NCBI GenBank assembly: GCA_002343425.1
Contig: DDSO01000028.1
Coordinates: 1,281-9,043 of the forward strand
Reading direction: 5' to 3'
DNA: 7,763 nt
Origin: Brevundimonas sp. UBA2388
GTDB taxonomy: Bacteria > Pseudomonadota > Alphaproteobacteria > Caulobacterales > Caulobacteraceae
In this document: positions 1 through 5,991 of the stretch, piece after piece
Numbering within the stretch: the first letter of the stretch is position 1
Layout of the letters: each line of letters opens with the position of its first letter
Position numbers and translations under genes: made by a program
Notes under the pieces: generated by a model
What the model was told of the DNA's origin: nothing
What the model saw: the letters and a program-made list of their open reading frames with translations, nothing else
The model's database searches: none

Positions 1-552
1 GATGCCGCCGCCCAGACGGGCGAAAATGGAGATCAGCGAGGCGCCGAAGCCCAGGGCCACGAGGCCGTCGATGACCTCACGGCTGGTGGGCTCGAAGCCC
101 ATGCCGGCGGTCAGGATGGCGTAGTAGCCGGCCACACCCAGAAGGGCGCCGCCCGCCACGAACATGCCGGTGATGGCGCCCGAGCGGAACGCCAGGTCAA
201 GCCCCTTGCCGAGGCTCTCCGACGCGGCCTGCGCCGTGCGGACGTTGGCCCGCACCGAGATCAGCATGCCGGCGAAACCGGCCAGGCCCGACAGGACCGC
301 GCCGATGACGAAGCCGATGGCGGCCCACTCGCCGATCAGGAAATAGGCGGCGACGAGGATGACCACGCCAACCATGGCGATGGTCGTGTACTGCCGCTTC
401 AGATAGGCCGAGGCGCCCTCCTGGATCGCCGCGGCGATCTCGCGCATCTTGTCGTTGCCGGTACTGGCCTTCATCAGCGAGGCGGTCTGGACCAGTCCAT
501 AGAGGACCCCCAGCGCGCCTGCGGCGATGACCAGCCACAGATAGTTGCTCAT
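1..552 (-). CDS. hppA: Membrane-bound H+-translocating pyrophosphatase, N-terminal part (runs off the left edge)
   Basis: Integral inner-membrane enzyme that couples hydrolysis of pyrophosphate to ion pumping. The window holds the first 184 residues; the reading frame is still open at base 1, so the C-terminal part lies outside. Visible are an N-terminal membrane helix (about residues 4-25), then the highly conserved family segment [13 protein letters not shown] (43-55), further hydrophobic helices (about 58-73, 77-99 and 128-150), RANVRTA (101-107), FRSGAITGM (122-130) and RLGGGI at the edge (179-184). These are hallmarks of the M-PPase family. The ATG at 552 is chosen because the protein then begins directly with the first membrane helix; a GGA lies about six bases upstream. 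K+ dependence and the H+/Na+ choice depend on residues beyond the window and cannot be judged. The preceding gene on the same strand ends at 725, leaving a 172-bp space that may carry its own promoter. Confidence 0.96.
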   Translation of the reverse strand, partial: MSNYLWLVIAAGALGVLYGLVQTASLMKASTGNDKMREIAAAIQEGASAYLKRQYTTIAMVGVVILVAAYFLIGEWAAIGFVIGAVLSGLAGFAGMLISVRANVRTAQAASESLGKGLDLAFRSGAITGMFVAGGALLGVAGYYAILTAGMGFEPTSREVIDGLVALGFGASLISIFARLGGGI

Positions 553-647
553 GACGTTTCCAAGTCCTGTGATCTTCAGACGCCCGGTCCCTTGGCGCGG
601 TGGGCGTTATCCGCCTCTTTCCGCCTTCCGGTCCCCCCGTGCGCACC

Positions 648-664
648 GGACGCAGGTTGCGTCC
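648..664. repeat. Perfect 7-bp inverted repeat with a 3-base loop
   Basis: GGACGCA (648-654), loop GGT, TGCGTCC (658-664). It is immediately preceded by the 8-bp palindrome GTGCGCAC (639-646) and flanked by C6 (633-638) and G4 (667-670) runs that could close a larger structure. It lies between the stop of the Tat-signal gene and the start of hppA. No T-run follows on either strand, so it is not a canonical intrinsic terminator. It could be a weak terminator, a leader hairpin of hppA mRNA or a protein-binding palindrome. Confidence 0.5.
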
Positions 665-698
665 TTGGGGAATTGCGGCGGAAACGTGCCAAATACCG

Positions 699-718
699 AC
701 AGGCGACGCAACAGGCGA
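699..718. repeat. Short direct repeat upstream of hppA
   Basis: ACAGGCGA occurs at 699-706 and again at 711-718, a 12-base period, just after the stop of the exported-protein gene. The same octamer also occurs at 7307-7314 in the leader of glyA. Such short GC-rich repeats can be chance in a genome of this composition; a regulatory role is only a possibility. Confidence 0.25.
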
Positions 719-724
719 TATTGA

Positions 725-1141
725 TCAGCCGGTCTGGACGCCGGTCCGACGGCGCGGGGCCTGACTGACGATCTCGACGCGTGTGACGGAGCCGCGTCCG
801 GCGATTGTCGCCGCAGACCGCATCAGGCTGGCGGACACGGCCGCCCCGTCGATTCGGGTCCAGTCATCCGCCACCACGAAGGGCGTCCGATGAGCGGCGC
901 GAACCAGGGCGTCGCGCAGAAAGGCCTCCTTCGCGCGCATCGTCTCCGGCGTCGCTGAACCGCCCAGATGCAGACGAAGCGAGACGAAGACGTAGTTGCG
1001 CAGTCGCCCCCCCGCGATGATCGGCAGGCCGACCCCCGGCATACTCAGGCTCTGCCCGCCCGACGGCGCATCTTCGGCCAGCGCCGCGGGGGCGATGGCG
1101 GACAGGGCGGCGGTGGCGGCGATAAGGTCACGACGGCGCAT
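725..1141 (-). CDS. Small uncharacterised protein with Tat-type signal peptide
   Basis: A 138-residue protein that I do not recognise as a named family. It starts MRRRDLIAA, with a twin-arginine-like RRDLI (residues 3-7), a hydrophobic alanine-rich stretch (8-21) and a probable signal-peptidase site after ALA (20-22). The mature protein of about 116 residues would be exported, has no cysteine, and ends in a basic tail. The mature part has a beta-like stretch YVFVSLRLHL (50-59), a helix around EAFLRDALVRA (72-82) and a terminal strand RVEIVSQAP (121-129). That order loosely recalls the FliL periplasmic domain, which is inference only. A longer frame from 1243 was rejected because it would overlap thiL by 65 bases and bury the signal peptide; the ATG at 1141 leaves 37 bases after thiL. 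No strong ribosome-binding site precedes it. Same-strand neighbours suggest co-transcription with thiL. Confidence 0.75.
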   Translation of the reverse strand: MRRRDLIAATAALSAIAPAALAEDAPSGGQSLSMPGVGLPIIAGGRLRNYVFVSLRLHLGGSATPETMRAKEAFLRDALVRAAHRTPFVVADDWTRIDGAAVSASLMRSAATIAGRGSVTRVEIVSQAPRRRTGVQTG

Positions 1142-1178
1142 GGCGACACAGTGACGCCCACGCCTTGAGAAATCGTTG

Positions 1179-2168
1179 TCAGCTGTGCGTGAAGCCGGAA
1201 CGGTCGAATGTGACCGTCTGACCGCCGAACCGGGCCACGACACCCTGCCCCGCCGCCACCCGCCCGATCCGGGTCAGGCGCAGATGCCGCCGCTCCGCCT
1301 CCTTGCGCAGGGCGGTCTCGTCGCGGGCGGAAGCGGTGAAGGCGATCTCATAGTCGTCGCCGCCGGTGACCAGCTTCTCAAGCGCCGCCTGTTCATCGAC
1401 GCGGCCGTCGAACCAGGCCTGGCCGGCGGCCGACAGGGGCACGGTCTCGAGGTCGATCTCGATGCCCACCCCACCGGCTTCCGCCAGATGGCCCAGGTCG
1501 GCGATCAGACCGTCGGAGACGTCGATGGCGGCGCTGGCGAACTCACGGACCGGCAGGGCGAATTCCGTGCGGGGCATGGGCGTGCGAAAGTGGTCGGACA
1601 AGGCCGCGACCCGTTCGGGGTCCAGCGACAGCCTGTCCTGCACCGCCTCCAGGCCCAGCCAGCCATCGCCGATGGCGCCGGTCACAAACACCAGATCACC
1701 GACCCGGGCCCCGGCCCGGCCGACGGTTCGACCTTTCGGGGTCCAGCCCAGCAGGGTCATGGAGAAGCTGGCAGGGCCCGGAGTGGCGACCGTGTCCCCG
1801 CCCAGCAGCGCGACGCCGAACGCCTTCTGGTCGACGCGCAGCCCGTCGCAGAACGTCATCCGCTCGGGCCAGCCACAGCGCGGCGACCAGTGGCAGGCCA
1901 GCATGTAGCCGAACGGTTCGGCGCCCTTGGCGGCCAGGTCCGACAGGTTCACCCGCATCAGCTTCTTCGCCACGGTGTCGAGTGGGTCGGTGGGCAGGAA
2001 ATGAACCCCCTCGACGATCGCGTCCTTGGTCAGGACCAGATCGTGGCCGGGCCGCGAGGGCACCACGGCGACGTCATCCGTCAGCCCCCGGCCCCATTCC
2101 GGATGGGCCAGCGGCGCGAACAGCCGCCGGATGGTCTCGAACTCGCCGGCGACGTCGACCGCGGGCAT
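1179..2168 (-). CDS. thiL: Thiamine-monophosphate kinase
   Basis: Cytosolic ATP-dependent kinase that phosphorylates thiamine monophosphate to thiamine diphosphate, the last step of cofactor synthesis. At 329 residues it has the usual family length. Signature segments appear in order: GEFETIRRLFAPLA (8-21), the N-terminal acidic motif GLTDDVAVV (28-36), LTKDAIVEGVHF (46-57), VNLSDLAAKGAEP (73-85), LLGGDT (121-126), GARVGDLVFVTGAIGDGWLGL (153-173), AIDVSDGL (214-221) and GGDDYEI (269-275). The aspartates in these motifs are the Mg2+/nucleotide ligands of the AIR-synthase/ThiL fold. The ATG at 2168 begins eight bases after the nusB stop. The nearest purine-rich stretch (AAGGG) is about 12 bases upstream, so initiation probably relies partly on coupling to nusB. 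nusB-thiL adjacency downstream of riboflavin genes is common in Proteobacteria. Confidence 0.97.
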   Translation of the reverse strand: MPAVDVAGEFETIRRLFAPLAHPEWGRGLTDDVAVVPSRPGHDLVLTKDAIVEGVHFLPTDPLDTVAKKLMRVNLSDLAAKGAEPFGYMLACHWSPRCGWPERMTFCDGLRVDQKAFGVALLGGDTVATPGPASFSMTLLGWTPKGRTVGRAGARVGDLVFVTGAIGDGWLGLEAVQDRLSLDPERVAALSDHFRTPMPRTEFALPVREFASAAIDVSDGLIADLGHLAEAGGVGIEIDLETVPLSAAGQAWFDGRVDEQAALEKLVTGGDDYEIAFTASARDETALRKEAERRHLRLTRIGRVAAGQGVVARFGGQTVTFDRSGFTHS

Positions 2169-2176
2169 CGGCGCGA

Positions 2177-2707
2177 CTAGCCCTTCGGTCGGACGTCTCG
2201 GGCGACGCCGTCCAGCGCCGCATTGACGAATTTCGCCTCGGCGTCGTCGAAGAAGGCCTTGGCCAGTTCGACATATTCATCAATCACGATCTCGCGCGGC
2301 ACGTCCTGACGGTCCCGCAGTTCCCATGCGCCGGCGCGCAACAGGGCCCGCAGGGTGGAATCCAGCCGCTCCAGCCGCCAGTTCGAGGCCAGCCGCGCCT
2401 TCACCGCCGTGTCGATGTCGCGTTGGCCCCCGACTACGCCGCGCACGATCTCGGCGAAATACGCCTCGTCCGCCTCAGCCAGCGGCTCGCCTTCCATATC
2501 GGCATCGAAGCGGTGGTTCGAGAACTCGGTGATGACCGTTTCCACGCCCTCCCCGGCCAGTTCCATCTGATAAAGCGCCTGGACGGCGGCGAGGCGCGCG
2601 ACAGTGCGGGCGCGCCGCTGGCGGCTGGTCAGCTGCGGCTCGGCGCGCTGCTTTTCGGCCTCGGCGAGTTGCTCGAGCACGGACTTGAGGCTGGCGGGTT
2701 CGGTCAC
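2177..2707 (-). CDS. nusB: Transcription antitermination factor NusB
   Basis: NusB pairs with NusE (S10) and binds boxA RNA to promote antitermination on rRNA operons. The protein has 176 residues. The NusB core starts near residue 28 with [22 protein letters not shown] (28-49), whose arginine-rich start is the RNA-binding face. It continues with an [22 protein letters not shown] helix, [13 protein letters not shown], and the C-terminal [13 protein letters not shown] followed by [11 protein letters not shown]. The start is GTG at 2707, supported by an AGGA eight bases upstream and by a four-base GTGA overlap with the ribH stop, which implies translational coupling. This gives a charged 27-residue N-terminal extension ahead of the usual NusB start. 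A GTG at codon 10 is possible but has no visible ribosome-binding site. Placement after ribH is the classic ribH-nusB arrangement. Confidence 0.95.
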   Translation of the reverse strand: MTEPASLKSVLEQLAEAEKQRAEPQLTSRQRRARTVARLAAVQALYQMELAGEGVETVITEFSNHRFDADMEGEPLAEADEAYFAEIVRGVVGGQRDIDTAVKARLASNWRLERLDSTLRALLRAGAWELRDRQDVPREIVIDEYVELAKAFFDDAEAKFVNAALDGVARDVRPKG

Positions 2708-3165
2708 GCGCCCAGTCCTACGCGCAGCCGCTTGCGCAAGGCAATGAGGTCCATGCAGGCGCGCGCCGCGCCGCCGCCCTTGTCGCCCTCGCTGATCCGG
2801 GCCCGGGCCCAGGCCTGGGCCTCGTCCTCGGTGGTCAGGATGCCGTTGCCGATGACCACGCCGTTGAGGCCCAGGTTGCGGATGCCGGCCGCCGACTGAT
2901 CCGAGACGATCTCGAAATGATAGGTCTCGCCACGGATCACGCAGCCGAGCGCGACGAAGCCGTCATAGCGCGGGGCGGTCGGATAGCGGCCGGCCTCGAC
3001 GGCCAGGGCGATCGCCGTGGGAACCTCCAGGGCGCCGGGTACGGAGACCACGTCGAACTGCACATTCTGCGCACGCAGGGCGTCCTTCGCCCCTTCCAGC
3101 AGCGCATCGGCCAGATCGTCGTAGAACCGGGCCTCGACGATGAGGACGCGGGTGGGATCGTTCAG
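2704..3165 (-). CDS. ribH: 6,7-dimethyl-8-ribityllumazine synthase with non-canonical start
   Basis: Condenses 5-amino-6-ribitylaminouracil with 3,4-dihydroxy-2-butanone 4-phosphate to give lumazine, the penultimate riboflavin step; the family forms pentamers or 60-mer shells. Counted from CTG at 3165 the protein has 153 residues, normal for the family. Motifs: [20 protein letters not shown] (6-25, carrying the aromatic substrate-stacking position), VPGALEVP (42-49), [14 protein letters not shown] (74-87, with catalytic-type H83), [16 protein letters not shown], and a C-terminal [12 protein letters not shown]. The frame is open upstream to a stop at 3220-3222 but contains no ATG, GTG or TTG before an internal GTG at 3063, which would delete the essential first strand and substrate loop. 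CTG at 3165 forms a CTGA overlap with the ribB stop; ATC at 3168 lies seven bases from a GGAG. The 3' end overlaps nusB by four bases. Confidence 0.9.
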   Translation of the reverse strand: MNDPTRVLIVEARFYDDLADALLEGAKDALRAQNVQFDVVSVPGALEVPTAIALAVEAGRYPTAPRYDGFVALGCVIRGETYHFEIVSDQSAAGIRNLGLNGVVIGNGILTTEDEAQAWARARISEGDKGGGAARACMDLIALRKRLRVGLGA

Positions 3166-4295
3166 GATTGGTCTTCTCCGTCCATGTCGCGCCAGCCGAC
3201 GATGCGCAAGCCATAGCCCTCAAGCGCGGCGGGGTTGGGGCGGGTCGAGCTCATCACGATCATGTCGCGGACCCCGAGATCCAGCAGGATCTGGGCGCCG
3301 ACCCCGTAGTTGCGGATTGAGCGGTCAACGGCAGCGGGCTTTTCCACCCCGGCCAACCGTTCGGCGAGACCGTGCAGGTCGGGGTCGCGCAGAAACACGG
3401 TTACGCCCGCGCCGTCATGGGCGCTGATCGCCTCGAGGGCCCGGGGCACATAGTTCTGGCGCGCCTCGACATGGCCGAGAATGTCGGCGGCGAAATCGAC
3501 CTGGTGCATCCGCACGAGGGTCGGCTTTCCGGGCTCGATCTTGCCCTTCACCAGGGCGATGTGCTCGGCGCCCTCGATGGTGTTCCGGTACAGCATGAGG
3601 CGGAACGGCCCGCCGTGGATGCTCTCGAACGGCGTGTCCATGACCCGCTCGACATAGCGTTCGGTGCGGCGGCGATAGGCGATCAGATCGGCGATGGTGC
3701 CGATCTTGAGGCCGTGCAGCTGGGCGAAGGCGACCAGATCGGGCATCCGCGCCATCGAGCCGTCGTCGTTCATGATCTCGCAGATAACGCCGGCGGGCGT
3801 CAGTCCCGCCATGCGGCTGATATCGACCGCCGCCTCGGTGTGACCGGTGCGGACCAGCACCCCGCCGTCGCGAGCGACCAGCGGGAAAACATGGCCCGGC
3901 GAGACGATGTCATCGGCGCCCTTGGTCGGATCGGACGCCACCTGGACGGTGCGGGCGCGGTCGGCGGCGCTGATGCCGGTGGTCACACCATCGCGCGCCT
4001 CGATCGAGACGGTAAAGGCCGTACCCATGCTGGTCCGGTTTTCGGCGGCCATGGGCGGCAGCCGCAACTGGCGTGCGCGTTCCGCCGTAATCGCAAGGCA
4101 GATCAGGCCGCGGGCGTGGCGAGCCATGAAATTGATCTGGTCCGGCGTGGCGAACTGGGCCGGGATGATGATGTCGCCCTCGTTCTCACGGTCCTCGGCA
4201 TCGACGAGGATGTAGGGCTTGCCGTTGCGGGCGTCCTCGAGGATGTCCTCGATGGGGCTGATCGGGCTGTCGTTCATGTTCGCGGCCAGTTGCAT
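3162..4295 (-). CDS. ribB: 3,4-dihydroxy-2-butanone-4-phosphate synthase fused to a degenerate GTP cyclohydrolase II-like domain (RibBX type)
   Basis: The N-terminal domain (about 12-208) converts ribulose 5-phosphate to the four-carbon riboflavin precursor. It is intact: RENEGD (R36, E37, E39, D41), HARGLICLAIT with C66, GISAADRA (107-114), PGHVFPL (133-139), RTGHTEAAVD with H152, and CEIMNDDGSMAR with E173. The C-terminal domain (about 212-377) has RibA-like ends, NYGVGAQILLDLGV (329-342) and LEGYGLRIV (358-366). However, where RibA has its zinc-binding C-x10-C-x-C segment, this protein reads HQVDFAADILGHVEARQN (264-281), and there is no cysteine after residue 172. The expected catalytic Asp before R328 appears to be S326. 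GTP cyclohydrolase II activity is therefore unlikely, as in the RibBX variants known from Proteobacteria. ATG at 4295 is chosen over GTG at 4313 because of an AGGAG eight bases upstream and the TGATG overlap with ribE; it gives 377 residues. Confidence 0.95.
   Translation of the reverse strand: MQLAANMNDSPISPIEDILEDARNGKPYILVDAEDRENEGDIIIPAQFATPDQINFMARHARGLICLAITAERARQLRLPPMAAENRTSMGTAFTVSIEARDGVTTGISAADRARTVQVASDPTKGADDIVSPGHVFPLVARDGGVLVRTGHTEAAVDISRMAGLTPAGVICEIMNDDGSMARMPDLVAFAQLHGLKIGTIADLIAYRRRTERYVERVMDTPFESIHGGPFRLMLYRNTIEGAEHIALVKGKIEPGKPTLVRMHQVDFAADILGHVEARQNYVPRALEAISAHDGAGVTVFLRDPDLHGLAERLAGVEKPAAVDRSIRNYGVGAQILLDLGVRDMIVMSSTRPNPAALEGYGLRIVGWRDMDGEDQS
3176..3179 (-). promoter_or_regulatory. 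Ribosome-binding site of ribH (decides the start)
   Basis: GGAG, read on the minus strand inside the last codons of ribB, lies 10 bases before CTG (3165) and seven before ATC (3168). No such element sits ahead of the internal GTG at 3063. It therefore supports initiation at the unusual upstream codon, together with reinitiation from the overlapping ribB stop. Confidence 0.6.
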
Positions 4296-4885
4296 CACGC
4301 CGTCTCCTGCCACCGCGCGAGGTATCGCGCCAGCATGTCGATCTCGAGATTGACCACGTCGCCGGCCTTCAGCCCGCCCAGAGTGGTCGCTTCCCAGGTG
4401 TGGGGAATGATGTTCAGGCCGAAAGTTCGACCCTCGACGGCGTTCACCGTCAGCGAAACCCCATCGACCGTGATCGAGCCCTTGGCGGCGATATAGCGAT
4501 GCAGCGGCGCCGGCGCCTCGATGTCGATCCGGTGCGAACCGCCCTCGGGCGTCACCGAGACGACCCGGCCCAGTCCATCCACATGGCCCGAGACGATATG
4601 GCCGCCGAGTTCGTCGCCCAGTTTGGCGGCCCGCTCCAGGTTGATTGGATCGCCCTCGCGCCAGTTCCCGAGCGTGGTCTTTGACAAGGTTTCTCCCGAG
4701 ACCTCGACCGCGAACCAGCCGCGCCCCTTCTCGGTGACCGTCAGGCAGCAGCCCGCATGGCTGATCGAGGCGCCGAGGTCGATGCCGGCGGTGTCCCAGG
4801 CAGTCTCGATCTCATAGCGGCGATCGCGCTCGGTCTGCCGGACCGAACGGACCCGGCCGATGTCTGTGACAATGCCTGTGAACAT
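4295..4885 (-). CDS. ribE: Riboflavin synthase, alpha subunit
   Basis: Catalyses the dismutation of two 6,7-dimethyl-8-ribityllumazine molecules to riboflavin and 5-amino-6-ribitylaminouracil. The 196-residue protein shows the two tandem lumazine-binding repeats. The first begins with the invariant MFTGIV at residue 1 and contains HAGCCLTV. The second contains GHIVSGHVDG, GSITVDGVSLTVN and the matching IIPHTWEATT near its end, followed by EIDMLARYLAR. The start is the ATG at 4885, because MFTGIV is the universal N-terminus of the family; an upstream frame start at 4909 would add eight residues with no family counterpart. GAGAGG sits five bases before the ATG. The ATG overlaps the ribD stop by one base (TGATG), and the gene's own stop overlaps the ribB start in the same way. 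Confidence 0.97.
   Translation of the reverse strand: MFTGIVTDIGRVRSVRQTERDRRYEIETAWDTAGIDLGASISHAGCCLTVTEKGRGWFAVEVSGETLSKTTLGNWREGDPINLERAAKLGDELGGHIVSGHVDGLGRVVSVTPEGGSHRIDIEAPAPLHRYIAAKGSITVDGVSLTVNAVEGRTFGLNIIPHTWEATTLGGLKAGDVVNLEIDMLARYLARWQETA
4304..4308 (-). promoter_or_regulatory. Strong ribosome-binding site of ribB
   Basis: AGGAG on the minus strand within the ribE 3' end, eight bases before the ATG at 4295. It fixes the start there rather than at the GTG at 4313, which lies upstream of it. It is the best Shine-Dalgarno match of the operon. Confidence 0.7.
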
Positions 4886-5514
4886 CAGAGCCTCTCGTAG
4901 CGCTCCCACAGGTCGTCACCGCAAGGCTCGACCGCAAGGCGCCGGAACCTGGGAGCGTCAGCCAGCTTCGCAAGGGCCAGCGCCGCCACACAGGGCCGCC
5001 CCTCCCCACCCAGCAGGATCGGTGCGCGGAACCACTCCAGCCGGTCGACAAGTCCGGCGCGAAGGAAGCTGGCCGCAACCTGTCCACCACCCTCGATCAG
5101 CACAGAAGCGACACCCCGGCGATTGAGCGCGGACAGGCAGGCGGCCACGCCCGGGCGGCCGTCCTCAGCCTTGACCTTTTCGACGACTGCGCCGCCGATC
5201 TGCGCGGGCTCGGCGACGGTCAGGATCAGGCTGTCTCCGCCGCTCGCCAGCTTCGCCGTGGTCGGCGTGCGCAGGCGGCTGTCGAGCACGACCCGCAGCG
5301 GCTGATCTACCGGCCGCCCCGGAAGGCGGGCCGTCAGTTCGGGATCGTCGGCGAGCACCGTCTCGACGCCGACCAGAATGGCGTCATGCGCCGCGCGCAG
5401 GCGGTGGCCTTCCAGCCGCGCCGCCTCGCCGGTGATCCATTTCGACTCGCCGGACGCCGTCGCAATCCGGCCGTCGAGGGAGGTGGCCAGTTTCAGGGTG
5501 ACCTGTGGTCGCAT
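4885..5514 (-). CDS. ribD: Stand-alone RibD C-terminal reductase (5-amino-6-(5-phosphoribosylamino)uracil reductase)
   Basis: NADPH-dependent reductase of the riboflavin pathway, dihydrofolate-reductase-like fold. The 209 residues cover only the RibD C-terminal domain: VTLKLATSLDGRIA (5-18), SKWITGEAAR (24-33), the HRLRAAHDAILVGVETVLADDP region (37-58), LTAR (60-63), PLRVVLDSRLRTP (72-84), VLIEGGG (138-144) and RAPILLGGEG (163-172). Family RibD proteins are usually about 360-380 residues, with an N-terminal cytidine-deaminase-like domain (HAE and PCxxxxxxPPC motifs). Nothing like it is present here: the upstream gene nrdR ends exactly at the ATG with a one-base TGATG overlap. GGAG lies only three bases from the ATG, so initiation probably depends on coupling. 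The function is inferred from family plus operon context; RibD_C-like proteins can have other reductase roles. Confidence 0.88.
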   Translation of the reverse strand: MRPQVTLKLATSLDGRIATASGESKWITGEAARLEGHRLRAAHDAILVGVETVLADDPELTARLPGRPVDQPLRVVLDSRLRTPTTAKLASGGDSLILTVAEPAQIGGAVVEKVKAEDGRPGVAACLSALNRRGVASVLIEGGGQVAASFLRAGLVDRLEWFRAPILLGGEGRPCVAALALAKLADAPRFRRLAVEPCGDDLWERYERL

Positions 5515-5984
5515 CAGCTCCGGCCGGACTCGTCGTCCAGCCCTTCGTCGCCGAGAAATTTGGCGAAGTCGCCAGTGTGGCGGAAGTCCTTGTAGACCGA
5601 GGCGTAGCGGACGTAGGCGACCTCATCGACCGACTTGAGCGCCTTCATGATGAAGTCGCCGACCGTCGAGGACGGGATCTCGGTTTCGCCCAGGCTTTCC
5701 AGCTGGCGGGTGATGCGGCTGACCAGCTGTTCGATCTGTTCGGCCTGCACCGGACGTTTGCGCAGGGCGACGTTGAGCGACCGCTCCAGCTTGTCGCGGT
5801 CGAACGGCGCGCGGCGGCCGTTGCGCTTCAGGATCATCAGCTCGCGCAGCTGAACCCGCTCGAAGGTGGTGAACCGCCCGCTGCACTGCGGGCAGGACCG
5901 ACGGCGGCGGATGGCGGCGCCGTCATCCGACGGGCGACTGTCCTTCACCTGGGTGTCCTGATGGCCGCAGAAGGGGCATTTCAT
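5514..5984 (-). CDS. nrdR: Transcriptional repressor NrdR
   Basis: Zinc- and nucleotide-binding repressor of ribonucleotide reductase genes, sensing ATP/dATP through an ATP-cone. The 156-residue protein begins with the diagnostic [18 protein letters not shown]; the zinc ribbon ligands are C3, C6, C31 and C34, and the RRRRSCPQC segment is typical. The ATP-cone spans roughly residues 49-139 ([18 protein letters not shown] onward, including [13 protein letters not shown]). The start is placed at 5984 because the zinc ribbon must begin there; a frame start at 6044 lies within glyA and adds unrelated residues. The gene starts seven bases after the glyA stop and its stop overlaps the ribD start. 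nrdR next to ribD is a widespread bacterial arrangement, so its presence does not itself imply riboflavin regulation. No NrdR-box pair was searched for systematically. Confidence 0.97.
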   Translation of the reverse strand: MKCPFCGHQDTQVKDSRPSDDGAAIRRRRSCPQCSGRFTTFERVQLRELMILKRNGRRAPFDRDKLERSLNVALRKRPVQAEQIEQLVSRITRQLESLGETEIPSSTVGDFIMKALKSVDEVAYVRYASVYKDFRHTGDFAKFLGDEGLDDESGRS

Positions 5985-5991
5985 CGCGGGT

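Noticed and set aside
197..646. 149-codon minus-strand frame overlapping hppA
   Set aside because: It is out of frame with the clear pyrophosphatase reading and is arginine/glycine-rich with no motif.
648..664. Intrinsic terminator after the exported-protein gene
   Set aside because: The hairpin is perfect, but no run of T follows it in either direction.
725..1243. Longer start (1243) for the exported protein
   Set aside because: It would overlap thiL by 65 bases and put 34 unrelated residues before a textbook Tat signal.
1176..2180. 334-codon plus-strand frame mirroring thiL
   Set aside because: Its ends almost coincide with thiL and its composition is that of a complement reading.
2704..3063. 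ribH starting at the GTG at 3063
   Set aside because: This gives only 119 residues and loses the first strand and substrate loop that are plainly encoded upstream.
3166..3300. FMN riboswitch ahead of ribH or ribB
   Set aside because: The rib genes overlap one another, leaving no leader; no conserved RFN-element arrangement was seen in the two intergenic gaps either.
3372..4496. 374-codon plus-strand frame opposite ribB/ribE
   Set aside because: Antisense shadow of two well-supported genes; the sequence is low-complexity (D/G/A/R/H-rich) with no family pattern.
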